This document shows positions 14,086 through 27,682 of a stretch of 64,000 nucleotides of DNA, in pieces. The DNA is from Agaricus subrufescens (taxonomy: Eukaryota > Basidiomycota > Agaricomycetes > Agaricales > Agaricaceae): assembly GCA_029945375.1 (NCBI GenBank), contig CM057057.1, positions 2,542,001 to 2,606,000 of the forward strand. The letters are read 5' to 3'. How positions within the stretch are numbered: the first letter of the stretch is position 1; each line of letters opens with the position of its first letter. The notes under the pieces were generated by a model. The model was not told the origin of the DNA, searched no databases, and saw nothing but the letters and a program-made list of their open reading frames with translations. A program made the position numbers and the translations under genes.

Positions 14086-14264
14086 ATATTTATTTACTTT
14101 AAGAACAATCTCGTCAATTATATCATTTCTAATGTTTTCCGAGTTGAGCGTGTGACATATGTGACACTGGCGTGACTGCGGGATAGTGGTCGCGACTCTG
14201 CCTCTCACCTCCACCAATACACTATGTACGTTTGCCACAAAATCCTGTAGGAAACCGCTCATGA

Positions 14265-17200
14265 ATGTCCAGGGATGAAGACGATGATTTTCTATACGGA
14301 GGCTCTACAGAACCTGCCCAATCACCAACGGGTAAGAACGACAGTCCGTCCTACTATATTTCTTTGTATTATATCTCGCAAGGAGCAATTCAATTGACTT
14401 TTTTTCTCTCATCCACATACTTTCGTTCTTTGCGTGAACGCGATAAACTTGTGAAACAGTTCCTCAACCGTGAGTTCCAAGGTTCCAAATAATGCCCATA
14501 AGCGCGATTTTTTGATTTGCTTTGAACTTAGAATACCCTTGGAGAAACTGAAAACGGCTACTGGAGTCGGCCTCGTTGAGCAACTGGAAAAGCAGGTTGA
14601 ACAACAACAGCAGCAGCAACAACAACAACAACAGAATGATGAGGAAGATGACCTCTTTCTGGATAATCCTCCTCCCGCGTCAGCAACTGCTGAGTCTACA
14701 CCTCCTGCTCCCGAACAGACGCAAACTTCTCGTGAACCATCGCATGATGCAGAACATGAACTTTCTAATGGCATGGATGTTGGCGAAGATGAGCAACAGG
14801 ATGAAGATGAAGAAGAAGAAGACGAAAGCGATGACGTGTGTAAAACCCATCTTTAAGGTGTCTTTTCTTAACCAATATCTGAATAGGACATTGAAATTAT
14901 CATAAATCGTCCATCACACTCTTTAGACCTACGGTATGCCTTTTTTTCAATTCTTAACAGAGTCCCAGAATACCAACTGCATCAACTTTTAAAGGCCTGG
15001 TCGTTCAGGGAGTCGTGCTACTACAACCACAACGCCTGCCGCCAATGGTCCGTACTAATCACTTCTTACTCTTTGTTGATTCACGTCCCTTCTCTAGCCC
15101 CTGCCCCTTCGTTCACAACCGAATACAACCCAATTCAACGCGGTGGAATCCCAAACTCAGCACCACCCCCAGTAGCACTCACATCCACATCTCAACCTTC
15201 AACAAGTACACCCTCTCGCCTCCAACAAACTCTCACCCAAAATCAAATACAACAACAGCAGCAACAACAACCGGCGTCTCATGACCAGCTAAAGCATGAC
15301 GAAGGACCCGATCCCAACACCCTCCCAGCCGTCACAGCTCCGCCTTCTCATCCAGAGATTGATACAGATGGAATTGGGATGTTTGATGGACGTTCGATAC
15401 TTGAGGTAGATTTGACGGCTATGGCTGATAAACCTTGGCGACGACCTGGTTCTGATATAAGTGACTGGTTCAATTATGGATTTGATGAGATTTCATGGGA
15501 GGCGTATTGCTATCGACGGAGAGAATTGGGTGATATGGCTAGTGTCTTAAAAGCCAATGTTATTGTACGTTATTACCATGCCTACTCTCAAACAAACTTT
15601 TCTAAAAATTTTTATAGAATTTGACTGGTATGGGCGAAGACCAAATTACAGCTCTACCGCCCGAATTCCGACAGATGGTCATGTCAAGTACAACAACCAT
15701 GATGAATAACAACATGTCCAACATGCCTCAAAACATGAATGCCGGAATGAACGTTGCAGGTCCTTCACCGGCAATGATGAATCCTCAAATGATGATGGAA
15801 ATGTCGAATATGATGATGAATATGGGGAATATGGGGAATATGGATATGGCGCAAATGATGCAACAGATGCAACAGCAAGCTCAAGACGGTGGTGGTGGAG
15901 GCGGACCAGGAGGTGGTGGAATGGGTATGGGTGGGATGGGTGTTGGTGGAGCGAACGAACAAGTTCAGCCGGGCGGGATGATGATGCAGGATGGGCCTTA
16001 CCCTACTGGACCTGCTAGTATGATGAATATGGGAATGGGAGGTGGTGGAGATTTTGGTATGCAGGTACGTTGGACTTGATTACCCTTACATTTTTTTTTG
16101 TCTTTCGGAGCTCCTTTCCTCTTTCTTTCCTTCTCTTGCCGTTCCTGGGGAATGCAGTTTGCTGAAATAAGATCCTTGTTTTCCTCAATTCTTGGTGATG
16201 TGTTCAGATGCAAGGCCAGAACCAGATGTCGCAGATGTTCCAGCAATCACAAAATATGGATGGTGCTACGTCTGGGTCGGTAGGTCAAGGTGGACCAGGC
16301 AGTGTTGGAAGCGGAGGCGGTGGAATGACTGGCGGTGTTCCAGAAGGTCCATCACCGCCAGCAGGTAATACACCTGTTATCACGAGTGGCGTAACAGCTA
16401 CACCTACCGGCCCAGCGGCTCAAACCGCACCTGGTATTGGCGTTGGCAGAGGTTCAGGAGGAACTCCTATACAACCATACGCAGCCCGCAGCGCACCCAC
16501 CGCTCCTGCCAGTGTCGTCCATGCCGCAACCGGACCAAGTGCAACCCGTGGTGGACCAACCGCCAGAGGAAGAGGATTTGGGAGTGTTCGAGGGCGTGGT
16601 ATGTGCTCCATTTTTGGTAACTTATGACTAAAAATAAACTTCCCATTCTCTTTCAAGGTGTCGTAGCTCCAGTCCGACCGGCTTCTCCACTTCCGCCGAA
16701 TGTACCCACCGGTCCTCGAAATCAGAATAAATACAAGGACAGAGATGGTAATGCTCCCGCTGTCGATGGGCTTGATTATGGTGGTGGTGGCGGTGGTGGT
16801 GGCGGAGCGATAGAGAGAGAACCTCGCGAACGAGATAGGGATCGAGACCGAGATCGTGACGGTCACAGAGAAAGGGACCGGGACCGAGACAGAGACAGGG
16901 ATGGTCATAGGGAAAGAGAAAGGGATAGGGACAGAGACAGGGAACGAGATAGAGATAGGAGCGTGAAAGATCACAGGACGCCTAGTGCAGAATTGGAAGA
17001 ACAACGGAGTTCAAGCAGGTGTGTTGTTTTTTCCCCGCCGATGCTAGAATTCCTTGGCTTATGTCTGTTCAAGAAAACGAAGGAGCTCTCCTGGCTTGGA
17101 AGAACCTCGATCGTCGAAACGGCGTTGAATTCCAATGAGCCTTATCCTTTTTTTGCAGGTTATGTAGTCCACTGCTTATTATCCTCATTACCTTGTTCTT

Positions 17201-17292
17201 ATTCCTTTGCTTCTGCTAATTCATTGGTTGCTATGCAACTTCGTGATGCAAAAACACGTCGATCGTCACATAGCCCAAATTATCATGAATAG
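14265..17292 (+). CDS. FIP1: FIP1, pre-mRNA polyadenylation factor subunit
   Basis: Fip1 tethers poly(A) polymerase to the cleavage/polyadenylation factor. Diagnostic segments are an acidic stretch ending DDDIEIIINRPSHSLDLR (exon ending near 14934) and the Fip1 core KPWRRPGSDISDWFNYGFDE with WEAYCYRRREL (15430-15540). Exon 1 is 14265-14331, followed by a 10-nt exon (14460-14469) and exon 3 from 14532; only this path keeps frame (SPT-VPQP-IPLEKLKT). The next intron must end at 14994 to give SLDLR-PGRSGSRA. Polyglutamine, a methionine-rich block (15680-16060), glycine-rich stretches and an RD/RE-rich tail (16815-16970) follow. The last exon stays open to TAG 17290, but the residues after about 17020 look like read-through of an intron, so the true C-terminus is uncertain. 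Confidence 0.88.
14460..14469 (+). other. FIP1: 10-nt microexon of FIP1
   Basis: The sequence TTCCTCAACC is flanked by CAG before and GTGAG after. Direct joining of exon 1 to exon 3 gives a stop within seven codons. Including these ten bases restores frame as PTVPQPIPLEK. The flanking introns are 128 nt and 62 nt. Confidence 0.7.
14602..14634 (+). repeat. FIP1: CAA/CAG polyglutamine tract in FIP1
   Basis: Eleven consecutive glutamine codons (mixed CAA and CAG) in the N-terminal part of the protein. The codon mixture suggests selection on the amino acid rather than pure triplet slippage. Confidence 0.9.
16815..16970 (+). repeat. FIP1: RD/RE dipeptide repeat in the FIP1 C-terminus
   Basis: Imperfect repeats of arginine-aspartate and arginine-glutamate codons with two GHRER interruptions. 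Mixed-charge RD/RE tails are known in vertebrate FIP1L1 and other splicing-associated proteins, so this supports the identification. Confidence 0.9.
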
Positions 17293-17473
17293 CATACAAC
17301 GACCTGTGCCGATAAAGTACTAAGTACTGTGTAAACCGAGAAACAAAATAAGTGATAGTTGGAACCAAAGCATACACACAAGCACACAATAGTCTTGAAG
17401 AGGAGAAAGGGTATGTAGTCGAGAGAGGTAAAGTAAAGCGTTCCGATGCAGAAAGGGAAAGGAAAAAAAGTTG

Positions 17474-19101
17474 TTAGTTTGTTCTCCCGCCAGCCCGGCT
17501 ACCTGCTGCTCGTCGCTTACCACCTCTTCCACCCCTCTTGTTATTCCGTTTATTCTTGCACGTATCACAAAACCATGACCCTTCGGGACAGACTGTTAAT
17601 CCAATACACGATAGATGGAACTGGTAGCATGGATCAGAACAAGAGAGCATTGAATGTCACGAAGATGACTTACCCATTCACGTTCACAATTTTCATCATC
17701 ACAAGCAATCATTTCACCATAACTTACACTATCGCAATAACAATACGTCCTGCCGTCATCGTTGTCTCCTTCATCTCCAGCTCCCTCCGCGCTGGCCGAG
17801 TTTGCTGCATTCGTACTACTAGTCCTTCCTCCTGTGGTCCCGTTAGCCGCCGTAACACCCGAATGGACAGAAGTACTCCGAGCGAAAGGTACACCGGGTC
17901 CAGCCAACAACGGTGCCGAAGGGACGCTTAGGTCCGGTGTACCCGACATTGAGTGTGGAGGAACATTGTCATAATAATGTGCTGCATTCCCATTGGCTAA
18001 AGAAGCCCCGGTGCCATTTGCATAAGGCCCCAAATTGGACGAGGACGAAGGATGGTGATTGGCTGAAGGCAGACTATTTCCGGCGGCCCGATGTGAAGAG
18101 AGGGACGAGGCCGGATTGTGAGGAGGATAATCGTTGGAGAGGGGTGTTGATACTCGGTTATTATTTGAGTTTTGACCGGCGCCACCCCGCCGCTTCGCAG
18201 TTGGGAAGTTGGAACCATTAGTCGCACGGCCGGTGTTGGGTGCGAGGGCATGGTTATGGTGTGTTGAGGGAGCACCACGCGCAGATGACGTTCCGTTGGG
18301 GTGATGAGTGTTTTGGGAGGGGGGGTGAGATGTGACGGAGACGAGTGATTCTGACGGTGATGGGGGACGGTCGGTCCTATACTTGTGGTCAGCGGACATA
18401 AAGGGTCAGATACACAAGTAAACGTACTTTTTGGCCCGATTTGCGCGTGAACGTGGGTTGGTAGCATCGAAGAGACGTTCCTTCTTGTGGGGGGAGCGAA
18501 TGCTACCAATGTCTATATCTTCATCCCTTGGGGCGACTCGTTTACGTTTTGCAGGACTGGGATCTGCATTGTTTGCGCTGACCAACAAGCCAGAAGAACC
18601 GGCATTTCCCCTTCGCCGACGTCCAGTGTCCATGTTGAGCGGCATGAAGGACTTGTCGGACACATGAGGGTAGACGGTCTTCCGCTTCAACAGGTTGACG
18701 TCAAACTCTGGCATTCTCTCGGCGAGGGAATGGAGATGGGCCGCGTGAGCCTTGACGGCGTCGGCAGCGGTGCAGGCGACACGAATCTTATCTTCGCCCC
18801 CGTACTTGAGGCGGGCAGCCTCGTCGGAGATCTCGTGCAGGAGCCACAGGCGCTCCTCCTTGGTGCCGCGGCGCTGCTCAATCATGCAGGTGAGGTCGTG
18901 AATTTTGGCCGTGATGTTGATCATGGAGGAGGAGAGGACGGCATCGAGTTCTCTGAGGTCGCCGATGTTGCGGGAGACGTCGAGGGGGAGCGAGTCGAGG
19001 GTGTGGGTGTACTCGGCGAGGAGGGCGAGCGAGTAGGCGGTGTTGACGCCCGTCTGGTGGGTGTGGGCCGCCGCGGAGGAGCCAGCACGCGGGTTGACCA
19101 T
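17474..19101 (-). CDS. ING-family PHD-finger protein (histone acetyl/deacetylase complex subunit)
   Basis: ING proteins read H3K4 methylation and recruit HAT or HDAC complexes (Yng2, Pho23 and Yng1 in yeast). The start ATG is at 19101 (MVNPRAGS). The N-terminal ING region has YTHTLDSLPLDVSRNIGDLRELD and a following helical stretch (ISDEAARLKYGGEDK). A basic linker (AKRKRV, HKKERL) and a long S/N/P-rich disordered part follow, then a PHD finger: TYCYCDSVSYGEMIACD, CEREWFHLSCIGL, PEGSWFCDTCK. All C4-H-C3 ligands are present once the intron after EREW is removed (phase EW|FHLSC). It ends with a basic RGGKRRAAGSRAGGRTN tail. A second intron gives RAKK|TDRPPS. Which ING paralog it is cannot be decided. 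It converges with FIP1. Confidence 0.9.
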
Positions 19102-19251
19102 TGTGGTCTGTGCAGAGCATAGGCGCAAAAGTCACCACAGGAACTGCTCTCGGTCCGTAACCCTAACCTCGCTTAATTATTCTACTACAAATACACTAGT
19201 CTTTATGTGATAGGCTACATGGTGGGGTATAAACAACGAGTCCTCGACAGA

Positions 19252-19470
19252 TCACCACCGGAAAATTCTCCTCAACGAGTTCTTCGACGCAGTTGCAGAC
19301 TTTGGGGATGAGGGGGAGCGACCAGCCGCGGAGGTGGCAAAGTCGGAATACATCGCGTGCGCGTCGCGCGGCGATTGGCCCAGGTTAAACCCGGAAAACG
19401 CGTTGGGCGATGCTGGTCCGCTGGGGAAGTACCCATAGGTGGGGGACGGGGGGTTGCTGGAGGGCATCAT
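19252..19470 (-). CDS. Possible small protein, 72 aa, S/P-rich with basic C-terminus
   Basis: A single frame from ATG 19470 to a stop at 19252, unrecognised. It is rich in S, P, A and G (SNPPSPTYGYFPSGPASP) and ends in a compact basic/aromatic motif SLRRIFRW. The local codon use and GC level look like coding sequence rather than the surrounding intergenic DNA, and a TATAAA-like run lies just upstream of the ATG on the same strand. It sits between the ING gene and DPH4 with its own space. It could instead be a chance frame in the ING promoter. Confidence 0.45.
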   Translation of the reverse strand: MMPSSNPPSPTYGYFPSGPASPNAFSGFNLGQSPRDAHAMYSDFATSAAGRSPSSPKSATASKNSLRRIFRW

Positions 19471-19800
19471 GCAGAGTTTATATTAAGGGCGGGTGATAAG
19501 TGGTTGTTGATTTGGGAAAATGGCCCTGAAATATGGGTGTTTTTGGCGAGAAGCGGTTCTCGAGCCAGACAAGCGAGGGTCTTTACGATGACCGACGGGA
19601 TGCAGCCACAAAGGCAGAGGATGGGTGTGGCGGGCGAGTGGTGCGCTGGGCGGCGGACCGTCCAACAGCCAAGCAGCATTTATACATTGGATGGAACCAT
19701 CAAAGTGGAACAAGGGGGCTTCCAAAAAAAGACAGTCGTTTGTCCCAGAACCTAAATACGGAAGAAAGAATTCAAATATTTTCCCTGCCTTGTTCCCCCT

Positions 19801-20253
19801 ATGCTAGACTACTATCAGATCCTCGAGACTAGCCCCTCAGCCTCGTATTCCGAGATCAAACTTGCGTATCATGCCCTGCTTCTCAAACACCATCCGGACA
19901 AGAACATCCACAAACCCAATACAGTTCCCTTCGACATAGCGCTCATCAAAAGGGCCTACCTAACGTTATCTTCTCCCACCTCCCGTGCCCAGTATGATGC
20001 TTCCTTGAACCAGCGAAAACAAGAATCTCTTGTTCCTCGTCCTGCCCAAATCGTTTCTTTAGAAGACTTTACCCAAATAGATTCTCAGGGCCCAGATGTC
20101 ATTTGGGAATATCCCTGTAGATGTGGTGGATCTTATCGCATAACCGAAACAGACATGGAAAACGGACTCCATCTCGTGGGTTGTAGGAACTGCTCGGAAG
20201 TCATTTGGGTTGGTTACGAAGTACAAGAAGAAGAGGGACTGGATACCCTGTGA
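19801..20253 (+). CDS. DPH4: DPH4/JJJ3, J-domain and CSL zinc-finger diphthamide biosynthesis protein
   Basis: Co-chaperone/electron-carrier partner for the Dph1-Dph2 step of diphthamide formation on elongation factor 2. A single 150-residue frame. Residues 1-65 form a J domain: DYYQILETSPSASYSEIK, the HPD motif in LLKHHPDKN, and a helix IV region ending SRAQYDASL. The C-terminal half is a CSL-type zinc finger: YPCRCGGSYRI, then GLHLVGCRNCSEVIWVGY, with the CxC and CxxC ligand pairs intact. Length and order match the family, with no intron. It converges on the DNMT1 gene, with 178 bp between the two stops. Confidence 0.95.
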   Translation: MLDYYQILETSPSASYSEIKLAYHALLLKHHPDKNIHKPNTVPFDIALIKRAYLTLSSPTSRAQYDASLNQRKQESLVPRPAQIVSLEDFTQIDSQGPDVIWEYPCRCGGSYRITETDMENGLHLVGCRNCSEVIWVGYEVQEEEGLDTL

Positions 20254-20431
20254 TCTCCGGCAATACAGCAACTTTCTCAACTCCCGTAATCTACGAGCGC
20301 CACGAGCTCGGGAAAGGTCATTACATGTATGCCTATAATACAACTTAAAAGCGCACAGCGATCATTAATCTAAACTACAACAGATACCTCCAGACCAAGA
20401 AAGGGAATGACAATGAAACCTTGGCCTCTGA

Positions 20432-23400
20432 TTACACATACAACCCTTCATTACTATCCTGATCAGAATCCCCACCAACCCCTCGCATCTCTTGATCATC
20501 AACCTGGTGTACTTCTCGCATCTCGTTACCCTCGTTAACATCTACATCCCTCATTTCCTCATCTTCATCTCGCTCTTGGATAATCAATCTCCCTTCTTTC
20601 CACTCCCGATATAACGTCTCCCTAAGCTCTCTTCCAAGTGCACGCCCTAGAGGCAACGGAACGGCGTTACCGATTTGTCTATGCATCTAAAAGTCCCCAG
20701 CCCTATCAACAATCCGTAAATCAATCGAAAGGGGGCATAGACTTACTGTGACAACGTTTCCCTTAGCCGACTCAAATACAAACCAATCCGGAAATCCTTG
20801 GGCTCTCGCTAGTTCGCGTACCGTAACCATTCGTTTACACTACACGCCACGTCAGCCTATAACTAAATACAAAATCAAGGGTGACATAACGTACAGAAGG
20901 ATGTAGTACCCGACACTGTTTAGCCATCGGATCGATATTAGTAACGATAGTCGGGAAACAACTGTCCTTATCTAAACGGCCATACCATCCTGTAATGAGA
21001 TTATATCAATGCTGCGTAGTGAGCCAGAGGGGAGAACAGAACGTACCAGGTCTAAAATTCTTCCTTCCTGTAGACGAGATTGGATTAGCCCACTGCCATT
21101 CGTGCATGTCCGGTGGTAAAGCTATCAACAGTACGATCAGACCCTCTGTTCGAACGAGGGGTCAATCATCCATACCTCTATAATCAGCCCCCGGCTTCAA
21201 CGGAATTTTAAGTACACTGCAATGACAGTCTTTAAACTTGAACAGCAGTCCACCTCCGGAAAACATACCGATCAACTTTCTTCGCTTTAACAGTCTTCGT
21301 AAAATGTTGCAAGTCAGCAGTCTCTTTCTGTCTAGCGTCCTTTTGATACTTGGTGCGAGGTTCACACTCATATTCCTTTCGTCCTTGATATCCACAATGC
21401 GCTCTCTTGTGCTCACACACCAACGCTGGTATGCCCCTTCTCGCAATCTCATCCCTTGATCTCCCAGACTGTTCAGGGCGTTTCCTACAAAATTCATGAG
21501 TCAATCACAAAAAGAGAGAGAGAACAAGAACTACCAACCAATCAAACTTTGGTAAATCCCCAATAGCATCTTCAATCGACACAAACGGATGAGGTGCAGT
21601 TCCAGGACCAGGTCGTATAGGTCTAACAACATCACCATTCGGCATAGTAATAAACAATCTATGAGATTGAGGAAAATCATGCGTAGGCTGAGGGATATTC
21701 GGAAGTGGCAATGTCGATTGTGATGCAATAAGAAAGAATCGAATGCGTCTTTGGGGTGTACCATAATGTCCCGCTTGAAGTAAACTATATCGGACTTGAT
21801 ATCTAAGTGGGGAGGGGGGGCCTTTCAGTACGCGTTTGGATATCCAGTAATCGAGATCCAGGCACTCTACCTCATATCCAATAAAGCTCTTATCAAAAGC
21901 TTCAAACCACCCATCGTAATACCCCCCTCCACTCTATGTAACCCCGCCTGTCTCGTATCAAGATTAAAACTCAAAAAACCCGTAACGTTTTCCATATAAA
22001 CATATTTCGGTCGATAATAGTCCACCCAAGAAAGAGCAGAAAACATCAAGTTCGATTTGGCGTCATTGGCCGTTTTAAACATATTAAGTCCTGAATGAGT
22101 TTGACTTTTCAAGAGAAAGAAACAAAAAAAAAGGGTGTCACAATGTGATTAAGTCGTTGATGACATCGATGTAACGTACCAAGGAAATCCAGCAGTGATC
22201 AGGTCGACGGTACCAGGTCGAGGAACTTCTGGAATAGGTGTTTTACCGTCCCAGAGTTGCAGTGGCCGTTCAACTTCATGTCCCTCATGTTTCTTGATAG
22301 CGTATCGTAGCACAGTATTAACGCATTGATTGATCACCTGTGTACCAACACAATTCCTCCTATATTCCCCCAAGCATAAGAAACATCACTATAGAAAAAG
22401 TCGCATAAAACATACCGAATCGTCTTCGCAGCACTCGGACTAACCTCCAACGCATGCGTAACCTTCAAACACTCACTCCCCTCCTTCAATCCAAGACTAA
22501 AAGCACCCGCACCTCCAAACAAATCCAAAACCGTCATCGGCCTTTCTTGCATCTTATTCTTAAAATGTTGGATATCATAATATTTCGCCAATGCCTCTCG
22601 AGTGCACGACGCACAAACATTAAGATCACGAAATGATACTCGCGTCTTCTCATCCCAGGCTTCCGGCCGAAGTGTAGGGAAGTGGTATAGGAGGTAGAAA
22701 TGAGTCGGTGATATATCGAGCCAATTCCGGAGGGATAATCGTTGACCGAAAGATTCGCGTGAGAGAACCATACACTTGGTTATGATCTCAGTGTAGGGGA
22801 AGATGACTTCTTCATCTGTTAGATAAACATGCCTCTGACATATGATTGAGCATGACACAAGAGTGGAAGAAAAAAAGACGACTAACATACCTCATCCTTG
22901 ATTTCCTCTGTTGGATTGACGATTTTCCCAACCAAATCCCACAACCTCCCGATTCTCCTCACTCTCAAGCTCAAAGGAGCTCTCCCACCAACAGGATGTA
23001 TTATCTCGATAATCTGACCAATCTTCGAAGGGCCTTGTTCGCTCCGATGAAGAACGAAATCAAAAACATGATACGTATTACCATCAAAGACGATACCAAA
23101 ATCTTCCTCATTTTTAGTCTTGTCTCGACCTCGATATCGCCCTTCATCCTGACATTGAATCTTATCGTTATCCTCTTCCAAAGCGATACACGACGGGCAA
23201 TGGTCCAGAGCAAAAGGAGCATCAACAGGATTGTTTACTGTAGGAGCGTAATCCTCCAGGTGAGCATGATAATCATCCTTAACTGCTGTGAACGTGGCGA
23301 GCACTTTGTCGTGATGATATCTATTATGAACACAAGGAACATTAGTTCCGCCTCAACATTGAAGACGAGACCCGACACTACCTCACGAAAAATTCATCTG

Positions 23401-25522
23401 GTTTTACCGAGCCAGCAGGATTCAAATGCACCTTGACTTTTGCAATTAGCGATCCTAGTGGTATCGGGTTACATAACGAGTTAAGAAACAATTCCTGAGG
23501 ATCAGCGAATTCTTGCAACATCATCTGAGAAGCGTGTTCAAGCCACTGGACATGAGCTATCTGCTCCTCATTCTTGATATACATAATCCTTGCAAACCTA
23601 GAAAGATGATGCCATCAGTACCTGACGAACAAGTTAGATAATAAAGCATACCAAAAGTAACTTGCAATACTGGCAGTCGAAGGGACGTGCCTAATATCCT
23701 TTGGCCATTCCGGTGGGTCCCTGCCTCCATATTTTCCATGAGGGACAAGAACAAAGTCCCCTGGCTTAAAAAAAAAATTACACTTAGAAACACCGAACGA
23801 GATAATAAAAGAAAGGCCTACCTGATATATAACATTACTAACCCATATCCTCCTCAAAAAGTTACTCCTCGCATTAACCCTATCCTCCTTCTTCCAATCA
23901 ACATCCAACAACCCAAGCTTCACTCTCTGCATCAACCCCCAAAGCGTCTCCAAATTCCTACGTTTCTGTCTCTCCACTTCAACTTCATCAACCTTCTTCG
24001 GCGGAGGCCCCACCACAACCAATTTCTCTTGAACATGCCCCTGTGCAAGTGACGCAATGAGTGGCGTGACATGAGTAGGATTTTGATTTTCGATTTGGAG
24101 AACGGCGAGATCTGGATTTCTGAGACCGGCGAGTAGACCGTAATGAGTTTTAAGTCGTGAGGGACCACGGAGGTGATTGCATAAGGAAGAAGAAGGACGG
24201 TGGAGTTTGCGTGAACGTGCAGTTTGAGGTGCGTTTTGTAGAATATGAGATATCGCGGGGACGTGACGAATACGAATCTGCTTTTCTTCCCTTTCAACTT
24301 CGTCTACCGCATCACGAATAACTTCAGCCTTGAAAAAAAAAGGTTTTTACTGAGCCACTTCAAGAAAGAAACGCACATATTTAGACCTACCGCATTCCAT
24401 AAATCGCCTTCATCATATGATTCTCCGAATATATCAGTAGAAGAAGCGAGATTATTGATGAACGAATCGAATTTCAAGTGTGTTCTCTTCATAGCATTGC
24501 AGATTATCGTTTGTGCAATGTGTCGTGGCGAATGAAATCGTTGATACCAACGTTTATATTTTTCCGTCGGCATTTTGAGGACATACCACGCATGTTGAGT
24601 TTCGATATAAATAGGACTATCGTTACGCGTCGTTAATGATCAAGATTACAGACAGGGGGGAGGGTAAAGACTCACTCTCTATCCTTCGTCCAATCGATAG
24701 TAAACCTCAACACGGGTCCAATTCGCATAAACACAGGTTGAACTTCATCATCAGCATTTCTAACCCCTCCATCATTATCATCACCGTCCAAATCTTCTTC
24801 ATTGACATAATACGGCACCACATAACCTGTAACCTCGAATTTCCTATCCACACCATCTTCCTCTTCAATCTTCGATAAAATAACATATTCATTCCGATGA
24901 CGAGAATCAAAAATCGTAAATCCCGTAATTATCCGAATAGGTTTTTCTCTCGGTGGATTATCGTCGCGTCGTCGGTGTTGATTCAACACTTCGTCATCCG
25001 CTTCAGACTCTAGAAACAATTCATCTTCTCCTTCAAGGAAAACATTTGGACCCTCGCGTTCTTCTTCATCTCGTGAAATATAATATTCCGTCGCTACAGT
25101 ATAACGCGATTTGTTTTGTATATCTTCACGGGAAAGAGTGAAGCTACAAACATACGTAGATCCAGTTGCAACTTCTTCGCAGGCTGGCAAAAAAAGAAAT
25201 TTAAATCACTTCACATATACGACATACGTAAGGTTTTACTACTCACCCGAGGAGGCATAACTTCCATCCCAGCATCACGAATCTCCTCCACCGTTCTCTT
25301 CTTCACCAAACCATCACCCCTGTATCCACTCTTCTCCTCCCGCCTTTGTTTCTCCCTCTCCGATCGCTTAAGTTTCTTCAGATCGACCTGCTGTGCAGCA
25401 AGATTAGCTTCTAATCGTTTCTTCTCCCTTTCATCCGCCTCTCGTTTCCTCTTCAAAGCTTCATCTCGCTTGACTTCTTCCGGGAACGAGACTTCAAAAG
25501 CTGTCGGTCTCCGCCGAGACAT
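20432..25522 (-). CDS. DNMT1: DNMT1-type DNA (cytosine-5) methyltransferase with RFTS and BAH domains
   Basis: Predicted maintenance-type CpG methyltransferase. From ATG 25522 (MSRRRPTAFEVSFPEE) come a charged coiled coil, then an RFTS-like domain (ITGFTIFDSRHRNEYVIL, FEVTGYVVPYY). A BAH region follows (PGDFVLVPHGKYGG, YFWFARIMYIKNEEQIAHVQW), with a probable second BAH (GNTYHVFDFVLHR to KCMVLSRESF). Catalytic motifs: I DLFGGAGAFSLG (near 22510); IV GFPCQTHSGLN, whose catalytic Cys codon is split by the intron 22105-22179; VI ENVTGF; VIII QAGHYGTPQRR; IX/X GWYGRLD, VRELARAQGFPD, QIGNAVPLPLGRALG. All look intact. An acidic tail repeats EMR three times. About 15 introns are needed and many ends are approximate. 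Confidence 0.9.
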
Positions 25523-25899
25523 GAGAATCGGAGCAGATGCTGGTTCAGGAGTGGTACCCAACTACTGCGATACCGTTGCTGGATCAGGACCGCGTATATC
25601 TTAGAATCAAGCGTTCGAGGAGATGGAAGTCGTCGTTCAGTCCTTCGGGTCGAGCTGCGGGATGCGTGAGAGTAGTATGTAAACGATCGAGGGCTGGTGC
25701 CGGCAATCAGAATTGCATCATACTCTATCTACTACATTCTATCGAAATGGACATTTCCGCGTAACTGCATATAATCAACTAAAAGAGTAAGAGATATACT
25801 ATGTCGGTAGGGTCGCCGCCCAAGGCAAGGCACAAAGACACCGGCGGGTAAGAAGCACATTCATTCCAGAAGTTTGGAGAAAGAAATACATGTCAAACG
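25523..25899. other. Upstream region of DNMT1 / 3' flank of HOG1
   Basis: No gene seen. Both flanking genes are on the minus strand, so this holds the HOG1 3' end and the DNMT1 promoter. The DNMT1 frame is open upstream of its ATG for 13 codons, but that extension starts only with TTG. Confidence 0.5.
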
Positions 25900-27625
<1,726 letters not shown>

Positions 27626-27682
27626 GGGGGACGAGAAGCGAGAGGGGGGGCCTCTGCTTCCTTTTGTGTCCGGCACAGATCA
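27626..27682. promoter_or_regulatory. 57-bp divergent promoter/leader between HOG1 and MCR1
   Basis: The start codons of the two genes are separated by only 57 bp (81 bp if MCR1 uses its second ATG at 27707). Both N-termini fit their families, so misplacement by a large amount is unlikely. No TATA element was seen in the gap. Confidence 0.6.

Noticed and set aside
18487..19122. 211-codon plus-strand frame opposite the ING gene
   Set aside because: Antisense shadow; the minus strand encodes a clear ING N-terminus.
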